Assembly: GCF_900005765.1 (NCBI RefSeq)
Contig: NC_041692.1
Span: 186,001 to 250,000 of the forward strand
Length of the DNA: 64,000 bases
From: Plasmodium relictum
Lineage: Eukaryota; Apicomplexa; Aconoidasida; Haemosporida; Plasmodiidae
Reading direction: 5' to 3'
The stretch's first letter is position 1. Each line of letters opens with the position of its first letter. Positions 44,901 to 57,900 of this stretch are shown here, piece after piece. A program made the translations under genes and the position numbers. The notes under the pieces are model-generated. The model was not told the origin of the DNA and made no database searches. It saw only the letters and a list, made by a program, of their open reading frames with translations.

Positions 44901-47900
44901 CTCAGCTGAAAGAGTGTCAATGACTTTAATATGAGGATATAAACCCATGCTTTCTCTATATCTCATTACATCATTTTCTGTTACTTTAGTATTGTAAGAC
45001 AAATAAAAAGCAATTTGCTTATCACTAAATCCATGCTTCTTAAAATATTTCAAATCATAAAAAGATAATTGATTCAAGGTTAATGTTTTTAATTTATTTT
45101 GTAAGTTAAAAATATTATAAAATTTATATAAAAACCAATAATCAATATGAGTTAATTCATGAATTTTCTCCATTGGTATATTTAAATGAAACGCTTGATG
45201 AATAGCATCAATTCTCTTGGGGGATGGATTTTTTAATTCATCTATAATTTTTTTTTCGTCCCAATCAATACAATATGTATTACTAAATCCTAAATAATTA
45301 TCGTCAATACATCTTAATGACTTTTGAATAGATTCCTCAAAAGTCCTACCAATTGACATAACTTCTCCTACACTTTTCATACTACTATTCATTGTATTTG
45401 ATGCAAATTCAAATTTATTTAAATCCCATCTTGGTATTTTAGTAGTAATATAATCTAGAGATGGCTCAAAGCATGCAGTTGTTTTTTTTGTAATGCTATT
45501 TTTTAAACTAATTAAATCATAACCCAAAGCAAGTTTAGCAGATATATAAGCCAACGGATATCCAGTTGCTTTAGAAGCAAGAGCAGAACTTCTGCTTAGT
45601 CTTGCATTCACTTCAATAATGCAGTATTCTCCTGTTTTTGGATTAATACCAAATTGAATGTTACATTCTCCTATGATTTTTAAATGAGCAATAACCTTAA
45701 GGGCTATTTCTCGAAACTTATAATACTCATAATTACTTAATGTTTGAGAAGGTGCAACAACTACACTATCTCCTGTGTGAATACCTAAAGGATCTATATT
45801 TTCCATATTACATATAGCTATGCAATTGTTTTTATTGTCTCTTAATAATTCATATTCTATTTCCTTCCATCCTTTTAGAGATTTATCAATAAATATTTCA
45901 TTATCTGTTTGTAAAAATATTTCTTTACATTTATGAATTAATTCTTCTTCATTATTTATAAAGCTACTATTTAATCCACCTAAGGAAAACGTTGTGCGAA
46001 CTAAGATAGGATACCCAATTCTATTTGCAACTTCAATAGCTTCTTCTAAATTTTTCGCACTTCCATAAGGAGCTATAACTTCATTAATTTCTTTCAGTTT
46101 TTCAGCAAACATACTTCTATTTTCTGTTATTAAAATGGATTCTAGAGATGTACCTAATGATAAGCAATTATTTTTTTTTAAAACTTTTTTTTGTTCTAAC
46201 ATTAAAGCACAGTTTAAAGCTGTTTGGCCACCAAAAGTACATAAAATAAAATCAGGTTTTTCTTTTTTTATAATTCTTTCTACAAACTCACAATTCACAG
46301 GTAAAAAATATACTTTATCTGCTAGTCCTTTAGAAGTTTGTACTGTTGCAATATTTGGATTAACTAATATTACATAAATTCCACATTCTTTTAAACTTTT
46401 AATTGCTTGGGTTCCTGAATAATCAAATTCTCCTGCTTGTCCTATGCATAACCCACCACTACCTAGAAGTAGAACTTTTTTTTTTATGTAAATTATGTTA
46501 TATCCAATATTTTCACGGAAATTCTTTTTTTTATTAAATATATCAAGAAGGAAATTTTTAAACAAAAATGAGGTATCTTCAGGGCCATTATTACCTTCAG
46601 GATGATATTGAACACTGTAAAATCTTCCATTTTTATGTGTTATACCTTCTATTGTTTTATCATTTGCATTTATATAACTAATAGCTAATTCTTTTCTTTT
46701 TAATATGCTCTTTTTTTTTAAACAGTAACCATGATTCTGCGAAGTAATGTAACATTTATTATCTGCTAAATGAATAACTGGTTGATTTACTCCTCTATTA
46801 CCATACTTCATTTTGTATGTTTCACAACCAAAAGAAATACCTAGTAATTGATTTCCTAAGCATATGCCAAATATAATTTTATTTCTTTGTAAACTTTTTT
46901 TTAATATTTCAATTAAAGAATCACATTTTTTTGGATCTCCTGGTCCATTAGATAATAAAACTGCATCATAATCTATTGAATTGTAGTCGTAATAATAAGG
47001 TACAATAACATAAGTTATAGGAAGGTCCTTCCCTTTTTTCATTAAATTTTTTATTATACTATTTTTAATACCACAATCAACAATAACGATAATTTTTTCG
47101 GTATTATAATTTCTTTTATTTATTAAATTTAAAAGTTCCTCATTCTTCATTTTTTTTTTAATATACGTAGAATAATCATTATTCAAATTGAATTTTTCTT
47201 TAAAATTATCTTTTTTTTCTATTGTACAATTCCCCGCTTTATTAATATAACTGTTTTCATCTAATTTTTTATCATTTACATTATTTTCCTTTAGATATTT
47301 TTTATTTAAGATACTATTTAAACTTTTTTCAACATCATAATAACCATATTCATCTACATTTTGACAATGAAAAAAAGAATTTTCTTCTAAATTAATTAAA
47401 TATTTATCGTATTCACATGATCCATACATATTAAAAAATGCATCATAATCTTCACTATTGGTATTGTTACTATTAAAGGGATTATGATCTTTAAAATTTT
47501 CATCTGATGATGTTAATATATTCATTTTATCTCTTAATAAGGAATAATGATCTATATTCTTATCATCAATTTTTTCAATATTTGAATTATTTTGATAACT
47601 ATAATAACTTGTTACATTATTTTCATTTTCTTGTTCATCATGCAGGGATTCATCAATATCATTTATTATTTTTAAATCGTCTTTAGCTTTATAAGAAATA
47701 TTTTTCAATTTAAATACTCTAATATAATGATTGCACACATATTTTAAAGTATCAATTTCACCTGGATCAAATAAGCTTATTTCTTTATATAATTTATTAA
47801 TATTATTTATATTTTTATAAACTATTATTTTTCCTAGCATACTCCCTTTTTCTCTTAATCTTTTTGTTAATGCTCTTGTATCTATCCCACCTATACATGG

Positions 47901-48570
47901 TATTTTGTACATTTTCAACCATTCACTTAGAGTAATAACAGAGTTATAATGAGATGACTTCTTCGTATATTCACATATTACTAATCCCTGAATTTGAATT
48001 TTATTACTTTCAAAATTTTTAACTAAACCAAAATTATCATAATTAACTTTTTCAACTCCATAATTACCTATTGATGGAAATGTCAAAACCAAAATTTGAC
48101 CAAAATAACTCGGATCTGTTAATGCTTCTGTATAGCCAACCATGGCAGTGTTGAATATGACTTCTCCTGTTACAATATAATCATCATTTTCAATTTTACT
48201 ATTTTTAAATAATAAATCATCCTTCAAGTGATTATTTTTCTTTAATTCTTCATTCAAATTATCACTTTTTAAATAAGAATTTTTTTCTGAATTATATTTT
48301 GCATCACATCCTTCATAGCCTACACTATAACCTATATATTCGCTACCATCTTCAAGAATTAACTTACCTACTGTTTTGTAATCTAAAACGTTTAAAATTC
48401 AAAAAAAAAAAAAAAAATTAAATTAATAAATAATAAGAAATAAAATTATATATATATTTATTTATACTAAAAAAATATGTATTAAATAATTTTTATATCT
48501 AAACTTATTCATATAATTATAAAATTTTATTTTTATATATACCAAAATCTGGCCAAAATCCAGATGCCAT
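41910..48570 (-). CDS. cpsII: Glutamine-dependent carbamoyl-phosphate synthetase II (GATase-CPSase fusion)
   Basis: First enzyme of de novo pyrimidine synthesis: glutamine, bicarbonate and two ATP give carbamoyl phosphate in the cytosol. Exon 1 (48543-48570) is only 28 nt (MASGFWPDF plus one base); a 160-bp intron leads in phase to exon 2 (41910-48382). The protein is 2,166 residues. The GATase half has its nucleophile in FGICLGNQ (C517) and the partner dyad YHPEG (H603, E605). The two synthetase halves start at LLGSGGLCIGQAGEFDYSG and VLGCGCYRIGSSVEFDWSA. An MGS-like regulatory domain ends the protein. Two large low-complexity insertions are present: about 200 residues inside the GATase region (about 237-436) and about 425 residues between the synthetase halves (genomic about 43,530-44,810). 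Both positions are known from P. falciparum, whose protein is about 2,390 residues. No aspartate transcarbamoylase or dihydroorotase is fused, unlike animal CAD. Confidence 0.97.
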
Positions 48571-50673
48571 TATTCAAATAAATTATATATTTTAATAAAA
48601 AAATTATAAAAATTAAAGTTTAAAATAAAAATTTATTCTATGGATTAAATTATTGAAAAATTAATTTAAAGTATACATATTTTTATATAATCAAATTTAT
48701 GAACAAATTAAATCAAGTATAGAAAAAAAAAATAATAATACATATAATAAATATATACTTGCTATTTTTTAATACATTAAAACTTCAAATAAAATATATT
48801 TTCATGTACATTTAAATAAGATTATTATATAAAGAAATAAAAAATTGAATATAAATATGTTTCAATATAAAACAGAATTAAAAATTATATTTATACTCTG
48901 CCACTATAAAATTTTATAATGTTCTCTATTTTTTTTCTTTTTTTTCATTCTATTTAAATTTTTTTTTTTTTTTTTATATGTAGTTTTCTTTTCATGTATT
49001 TTTATATTTTTTTCTCGCTTATTTTTCTAATTTTTTAATTATTTCGAAATATTGGGCTTAGGAAATTTCAAATATATTAATTTTTTACTCTTAAGTTGTA
49101 TTTTTTAACAAATATATTTTAATTCATGCTATAATTAAAATATATTTATGTATGCATATGAATAATTTATTCTTTTTTAAAAATAAAAAATAACCATATT
49201 GAAGTTTATATATTTTTTATTATTGACAATACATATTTTAAAACATTTTTAAAATACTTTAAGCTATCACATATTTTTTTTTTTTTTTCGTTATATATAT
49301 ATAACGAAAAAAAAAAAAAAATCTATGACATTTCCGTTGGTCAAAATTTTTTTCTTAATATTAGTGATTTTTACTTTATTCTATTTCTTTTTGCATTATT
49401 GTGAATAAATAAAAGAGAAATTCATCTATTATAAAAAAAATATATTAAGATAAAATAATAAAGGGTAAAATAAAAAGGGGTTAAAAGTCTAATAAATGAA
49501 GCTTTTTTTTTTAATATCTTTAAAATACCTTACGTAAATTTTTATATTATAATTATTTTTAGTTTAAGATAAAATTAAAAAATGCAACATCATATAATTA
49601 ATAAATATATAAAACATATGTATTACATCACAAAAAAAAAAAAAAAAATTCCATAAATCCTCGTATTATTTTTAAAATGTTCAAAAAAAATTAGGAATAA
49701 AAAATAAAAAGTGTTATTCCTTAAATTTAAAACTAATTTGTAATATATATAAAAATTTCACTGAAGAAAATGAATTTAATTATTATATAATTAAATTTTT
49801 AATTGAGTAGAAGAGTACTTAAATTGATCAACAAATACCAAATTTTAAATTCCCCTTTTTTTAAATAAAAGAAACATTCAAAACTAATAAAATTTAATTT
49901 TTATTTAAAAAATATAAAAAAAATAAATAAACTGTTAATTTTTTTTCAATTATTGAAATATATATATTTTACATTATTTCCTAATAGAAGAAAAATTTAA
50001 AAGATATACCTCATTTTCACCCCTTTAAATGCTAAAAATACATACATATATATATATATTATAATAGTTCAAAAAGTTTTACATGAATTTTTTTAATATA
50101 AAATGTAAAATACATTAATCAAATAAATTGTTTTTTAATAAATATATGAAAAAATTTAACTTTAAAAAAAAAAAAAAATATAAATAATAAATTAAAAAAA
50201 AAAATTAAAAAGAGTTGTATATATATTAAAGGTGCATATATATATATTTTTTTTTTTTTTCTTTTTTCATACATTGCAATTTAGAAAATCAAAAGGTTTA
50301 AAAAATAAAAAAAAAAAAAAAAATAACATTTTTTTCAATTTTAAAATGTTAAATTTGTAAATACATTAACTCAAGGCGTTTATATTTAAAAAAAAAATAT
50401 ATATATAAAAATGAAACAAGCCAAAAAAATAAAAAATTGATGATAAATATATAGGAAAAAAAATATATATTCCATTTTATGTTTTTATATTAAACTTCAC
50501 TTTCCCAATATATATAATTTCATTGTGATTTTATTTTGTTTTTAATTTTTAAATTAAAAAAAAAATATATATTTATATATATATATAAATATAATAAATC
50601 TTTATAAAGATTTTATTTTATAAATAATTTAGAACTATTTCAGTTATATTTATAATATTTTTTATAATTCAAA
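48571..50673. promoter_or_regulatory. Long divergent promoter region CPSII / RPS27
   Basis: 2.1 kb between the CPSII and ribosomal protein S27 starts. Homopolymers, short (AT)n and a perfect 50-bp palindrome at 49273-49322. No exon or RNA gene recognised. Confidence 0.45.
49273..49322. repeat. Perfect 50-bp palindrome (T15 - cgttatatatatataacg - A15)
   Basis: Fifteen T, an 18-base self-complementary core, then fifteen A, with the next base pair also matching. Every base has its partner, so either strand could fold into a hairpin. Confidence 0.9.
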
Positions 50674-51071
50674 ATGAATGTCGATTTGTTAAATCCAGAT
50701 CCAGTAGAAGAATCAAAAAAACATAAATTAAAAAGATTAATACCAAGCCCTAATTCTTATTTTATGGATGTAAAATGCCCAGGATGTCTTCAAATTACAA
50801 CCTTATTTAGTCATGCGCAAAATGTAGTTCTATGTGGAAGGTAAAATAAAAAAAAATTATTTTTTTATCTATGTATGTATTATTTATTTTTATATACATT
50901 TTAGTTTATAGTATTCATTTTTATGTGTGTAATATTTCTTCTAATTCTTTATATATATATGAATATAATATTTTTTTTTTTTTATATAGCTGTAATATTA
51001 TGTTATGCCAACCAACTGGTGGAAAATGTAAATTAACTGAAGGTTGTTCCTTTAGAAAAAAAATTGAATAA
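50674..51071 (+). CDS. RPS27: 40S ribosomal protein S27, two exons
   Basis: eS27, a zinc-binding protein of the small ribosomal subunit. Exon 1 is 50674-50840 and exon 2 is 50990-51071; the split codon is AG|C (Ser) with a GTAAAA donor and a TATATAG acceptor. The product is 82 residues, the normal eS27 length. The zinc finger C35-x2-C38-x15-C54-x2-C57 is intact (VKCPGCLQ and LCGSCNIM); one of its ligands lies next to the splice junction. The conserved tail [20 protein letters not shown] is present. It has little low complexity, as expected for a ribosomal protein. Head-to-head with CPSII across a long spacer. Confidence 0.97.
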
Positions 51072-51949
51072 GTGAAAATATAAAATATAATTATAAAGAA
51101 AAATGTTTATTCAACAAAAATTAAAGGGGATTTTTATTATATTTTGAGGAAATAAATTTATTATAATATTAAGAAATGTTATTTACAATTTTTAAATACG
51201 TTAATTAAAATATGAAAATTTATATATGATATAGTTTTTTTCTTTTTTTTTTTTTTTTATATATACCTTTTTATTTTTCATATTTTTGAAATTCAAACTT
51301 TTACTAATAAAAACACAGAATAAAAATAAAAAAATTTGTATTATTTATGCTTTAAAAGAACAACAAAATTATTGTTATATTAATTATACTCTTCTTATTT
51401 GTATCTTCTACAACCTTATAAGAGGTTTTGGCTAAATTTAAAAAATGAGACGTAATGAAGTAGGTCAAATAAAAGGGAAGTTTTATTTTTAATATAAATT
51501 TATATGTAAGCATGCATAATGCATAAAATTTATCAAAGTTTAAAAATGAGATGTAAGTAACCAAAGTATAAATTTTACATTAGCATTTTAGAGATATATT
51601 AGAATATATCAGACTTATATAATGATAAAAAGAATATAAAAAAAAATAAATATATATTATTATCTAGAATTTAAAAATATTTATGCCATATATTTCTTTT
51701 AATATGCATAAAAAACTGTTTGAAAAAAAAAAAAATATATGCATAATGACAAAGTAAAAATAAAAATAATTAATAAAATTATAAAGTTAGTGTAATTAAA
51801 AAGTTAAAAAAAAAAAAAGACAATATAAAAAACGAAAACATAAGAGTATACACAATTTATAATATTTAAAAATAAGAGGATACAATATAAGAACATTACA
51901 TACCTCCTTTGTATGTGTACTATATAATTTTACAGATGAATTCTTTTAA
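51072..51949. terminator. Convergent 3' region RPS27 / giant gene
   Basis: About 880 bp between two facing ends. Holds two copies of a short motif (aaatgaga[c/t]gtaa) about 100 bp apart at 51434-51455 and 51538-51560, and a minus-strand open frame without an ATG at its head. I see no supported gene. Confidence 0.35.
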
Positions 51950-54900
51950 TTACATAACTTTACTTTTCTCTCTATTTAATCTTCTTAAATCTCTTTCACG
52001 AACAGAGTTTTTAACTATAGGAGTAGTTAGATCAGTATATTTTTTCTTTTTTATATTAGTATTATCTGTTTTTTTTGATGAGGAATTTTTATGTGATAAT
52101 AAAGAGTAAACTGAATTTAAGGCTTCGTGTTTAGTTTTTATATTATTAAGTAAATCAAAATCATCATATAAGCATATTTTTTTTTCATTATTTAATCTTA
52201 TATAATATAAAGCGCCTTTTTTATTATTTTCTGTATCTAATTGACTACTGTTATTTAGTGGACTTTTATTTGTTATATTATAGAAATCATTGAATATTTT
52301 ATTATGAGTATCAACCATAATATCTTTATCCATAGGATAGTTTGACTTATCTACTATATCTTCATCTAATTCAATTAATGGTGGATTTTTATTTATATCT
52401 GAATAAGTTGAATCATACACTAATTTACTTGTTAAAAATTTAATGCTTTCACAATTTAAATAATTAGTGCAATTTAATAATTTTGTGCTCTTAAATAACT
52501 TCACAAAATAAGAAAGATTTGTTTTATTAACATTATTAAGTGCATTAATAACAAATTGAATAATTCCCTTTTTCTTTTTTTTGCTTCCTTTATTATTGTC
52601 ATTATTTATATTTGCTATCATTTCTTCGTCACATCTCTGATAATACAATAATTTTTTACAAACTATTAGGAAAACATTGTGCATCCTTGTAGATAAATAT
52701 GATGGCAAAATTACTGACTTATTTGCTAACAACTCTCTAAACAACTTAAAAATTCTTAAATCAATAGAGGAACTACCACTATTGTATAATATTTCTTCAT
52801 TAATTGAAGCATCTTTTATATAAAAATATTTATCATGATTATTAGAAAACAGTAAAATAATTGGATATATTAAAATATATGGAGTAAAATAACATAGTAC
52901 TTCTAAGATAAAACATAAATGCTCTGTTAGCATTTTAAAAAGTATGTTAATAATTGATAAATTATAACCATATGAAGATGTAGCTTCTTCTAGTATTTTA
53001 CAATCATTAAATTTTTTCATTGTTTTACCTAAGTGTAAATAAATTTCAAAAAGTATTTTTAATATATCATATATTTCATTCAAGTGATCTAAATTATCAA
53101 ACCCTAAAAAGATCCATTGATTTTCTTTTCTATCATTTAGATCATTTGATATTTGCACATAACTATTTATATCAGTTGTATTTGCGTTATTTAATTTTTC
53201 TTTTAAATCAAGATTAGTCATCGTTCCTTTGTTATTATTTGCTTCATTTTTTTCATCATCCATAATATGATTATTATTGTTACTTAAATTATTATTATCA
53301 TAATTATCTTTATTATCATTAATTAATCTTTCATTTTCATTTCCATTTTTTTCTTTAATTTTATCCAAAATTTTTACTTCTACTAAAACCTTAGTTATTT
53401 CATATTCTAATCTATTATTATAAATGTTTTCTAATAATTTTTTTTTTTCATCACACATTTCATCATTAATTTTAGTTAATGTTTTTTTCAAAACGTGTTT
53501 ACTAACTTCTAATACAACAGTAAAATATTTTATGAAGCAAAATTCATTTCTTTGAATTCTTTTGCAGTATAAATTGTAATAATCTTGATTAAAAGTATCA
53601 TTTTGCCAAATTTTAAATACTCCTTTAATAACGAATATCTTAATATATTGTATACATTTAGCATAATTTCTTTTCATAAAATAGTATATACACACATGAT
53701 AAGCAGCTTGAGAATTATAATTGTTACAATTTTTATTTTCTGAAATAAACTTTAAACCTTCAATTATATCATTAACAATATCTTTATATTTAATTTCTAT
53801 ATTTTTTATTATAACTTTTAATTTATGTAAATTACAGTCAAATTTATTTATTTTATTTGAATCTAACTCTTTTTCATATACATCATCAATCATATGATTT
53901 TCTTCGCATGTATTCATAACATTTTCAATAAAAAAACAATCATTATTCTGTAAATGTGTTTCTTTTAAAATACCATGTTCATTTTGTTCATTTTCAGATA
54001 ATTTTGCTTCATTAATAAATTCTCCATTTTTTATATTTTTTGGTGAATTATTTAAATTATGTGAAATGGAGTTACTAAAATTACAACTTTCATGATAATC
54101 AATGTAGTAATTGATATATTTATTTATATTATTTTTCTTTTTCTTATTTTCATTTTGAACATTTTTAATATCATTTAAAACAACACTATTTTCATTTATG
54201 CCTAAGTTTTTTTTCCTGAAATCATTTAAAATATCAAAATTTTCTTTTATTTTTAAACTTTCTACAGAATTTTCCATGTTTTTATCATTATTGTTTTCTG
54301 TAATATCTATTAAATTGTTTAAAATATGAGTATCTAAGTTATCAGAACTTTTAATTTTATTAAACTTGCCTATTTTAGTATCACATTCTATAACTTTATC
54401 TATACAATCCTTTTCTAAGTTTTGTGAATCTTTATCTACTTCATAAATATATTTAATATTTTTGCTTAAAAAGTTTTTTTCTTTTATATAATTTAATAGA
54501 GTATTTGATAACTTAGTATCATATTTATAATTAAATAAGCATGCAAGAAAAAAATACCTAGGGTAATATAAGCAAATTTTTAATCGTGTTACCAATAATT
54601 TATATAATGGAATAATTATTTTTATGCTTTCCTTATCACTGTTGATAATATCATTTACTTTATTTCTGAAAATGTAAAAACTGTTTGTATTTAAAAAGCA
54701 TGGCTTTAAAGAAAAATTTTTCTTTTTTAAATTTTCATTTTTATCCTCTATTATATTATTTATAATTTTTGGACTTTCTTCTAATGTTTTATTTTTTATT
54801 TGATCAACATATTCTCCAATTTTATTTTTTTCTTTCTTTACACTTTTGTTATTTTCTTCATTTAGTTCTACTTTATTTTCATCTTTTTTTTCTACTGATG

Positions 54901-57900
54901 TTTTTTCTGATGCATTTCTTGTATTAGATTCCTTCTTTTTATTTAAAGAAATGCCTTCATTAAACAGACATTTATGAAAATCTAAAAAATTAACACTTGA
55001 AAATATTAAACTATCTGAATAATAGCACATTGAAATAAGCATAAAATATAATAGTATCTCATCATATGAATAAGAGTCAATATGCATTTTAGATTTTTTT
55101 TTTTCTTTATTTAATTCTGTATTAGTTTTTTTTTTTACATTATTTTCTTCATCATTATAAGACAACAAGGAATTAAAAAGAAAGTTAAATAATTTTCCCA
55201 AAAATAGAAATATTAAGTAAATAGATTTATCGTATAATTTTAAGCATTCTAATGATTTTATTGAATATCCATGAACTTTATTTTTTAAATAAAATTTTAA
55301 GATACTCATATAATATTTCATTGAAAATTTTTTATCGTTGTTTATTTTTTTGTAAAACTTATTTTTTAATACTTCTGATTGATCTAATGTATCTAATGTG
55401 CTTATATCCATGTCACTAAATTCCTCTGTTTTAATGTTTACTTTAACTTTTTTTTTATCATTTTCAATTTTATTATCTAAACTTTTATAAATATCTCTTA
55501 AATTATAATTTATTATATTTTTTTCAGTGTCAAGTTCTATTATGTTTTTATTTTGTTCATCATTTTTTTTATTATCATATATACAAGAGTGGTTCATGTT
55601 AACATTTCTTGTTGTTTCAAAATTTTCTAAATTTGATTCGACTTCAACTTTTATTCCTTTTATTTTTGTTTCATCACTTTTTTCTTCTACTTTTATTCTT
55701 TTTTCTTGTGCTAAATATTTATCTTCTTTCAATTTTTTCTTTTTTAATTTTACCTTATTACTTTTTTCTTCTTCGAAGCTTAACCTTTTCGTAACTGAAT
55801 CTTTTTTGGGGTTTTTTGAATTATTTTCCTTTTCTGAAGGTATTGTTATTTTTGCATTTATGCTATTATTTTTTATATATTCAGGATATTTGTTCTTACA
55901 ATAAAAACTATCTTTCTTAGAATTTTCGTTATGGCATTTTATCAAATTTTGTGAATGATTGAAATTTTTGTCATTGCAACTTTTATATTGATTATACAAA
56001 TCCTTTTCATTAGTTAATTTTATTTTATTAGTTTTACGCTCTATATTTAAGAATGACAATATATTACTACTGAATAAATCATGTTTTAAATAAATATGTT
56101 TTAAGTATATACATAATTTTATATTTCTTTTTATTGTCTTGAAATCATAAAAAGAATATTTATGCTTTAGTGAATTTATAAAACATTTATTTTTTTCTTC
56201 AAAAGAATAAAAAAGAGAATATTTAATGTAAGAAGAAATATAGAAATTCAAATTATCGAATAGATGTTTTGCATTTATTATACTAATTTTTGACTTTATA
56301 AAATTTGTTAGTATCTTAAAAAATAAAATTTGAATATATCTATTTTGAGAATTTGATAAAACTAAATAATAATTATTCATTTTCTTTTGTCCACTGTTTA
56401 CAATTTTATTATTATTATCATTATCATCATTTATTACATTTTTTAATGATGCATTAAAATCATAATTAGTAAATAGGTTTTTTGTAAAAAAAACTTCTTT
56501 AGTAAAATTAATATCTGTATTGTTATCTTTGCTTTTATATTCTGATGTAAATATGCTGTTGTTGTATGATTCTTCATGTATACTTACAAAAAAGTCAATA
56601 AAGTAATGAAAATAATTATCTTTTCCTTTATAATGATAAAAAAAATATTTATAATATACATATATCAAAAAATTAATTAGTATATCTGTGTGCTTTAATA
56701 TATATTTTAAGTATAAATATTTTAAAAAATAGTACATTTTATATAAATCAGTATTATATAATGAATTATCAACTAATTTAGTTGTTATATTTAATAATAA
56801 ATATTCAGAAAGAACTAATTCAGAAAAATATTTGTCTTCTAAAAATTTATATAAGTGAAAATACTGTTGAAAAATATAATAATATAAAAATATATTTTTA
56901 CTATTATAAAATGACGCCTTTAATCCAATATTTAATTTATCAATAATTTTTAAAATATTAAAATTGTACTGTTTATTGTAATCATATTTAACTTCGCTCA
57001 CAATATGTATAAAAAAACTATAAAACATATTGCTAAAATGATTGTAATGCTTTTTATTTATAACTTTTACTAATTCTAAATAATCAATATTTCTCTTATT
57101 GATTATACTAAATAATTTATTTTTATAATACTTGTATACTTTTTTAAAATAACAAGGATCATTATTTAATACTATTGCAATGCTTTCATTTTTATTTATT
57201 TTTTTTATTGTACTTCTTGTAATACTACTTGGATTTATACTTTTATAATCATTGTTATCATTTGTATTCTCATTATTTACATTTTTGTTTTTGCTTAATC
57301 TATTAAAATTTTCTTTACTTACAGAATTATTGTGCATATTATTTAAAAGAAAATTATCCTCTGAATTCATATTCCCATTTCTTGTACTATCAATATTATC
57401 TTCAATTTCATAATTATAATTTAAACTTTTATTTATCTTTCTTTTAACTTTCAGTAGTAAACAGTTTTTGTTGACACTCTCTTTAAGTTTTTTCTTCATA
57501 TGCTTTCTTATTTTAAATGGATTTAATTCATTTAATTCACCTATATAGCAATCAAAGTTTTCAATTTTAAAAGTTTTTTTTTTTTCTTCCAAATAAACAT
57601 TTTTTATATACTCATAGAAACAAACATAATAATAATCATCATTTAAAAATAAATCTTTCATATAATCAATAAAAATATTATATACTAATGGATCAATAAA
57701 ATCTGTAGTCATCTCATCATCTAATGAAATTAACTTTTCAAAAATTTTTACAAATGACATCATAAATTCCTGTAAAAAAAAAAAAAATATAATATTATAT
57801 AATATAATACAATATAATATAATATAATACAATATAATAAAATAAAATAAACAAAAATTAAATGAAAAATAATAATATATTCTATAGATAGATATACATA

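Noticed and set aside
41910-48570. Fusion of CPSII with other pyrimidine enzymes, as in animal CAD
   Set aside because: The frame ends after the MGS-like domain; no dihydroorotase or transcarbamoylase motifs follow.
51352-51564. 70-codon minus frame downstream of RPS27
   Set aside because: Begins without ATG, hydrophobic and AT-driven, and no acceptor or donor pair links it to a gene.
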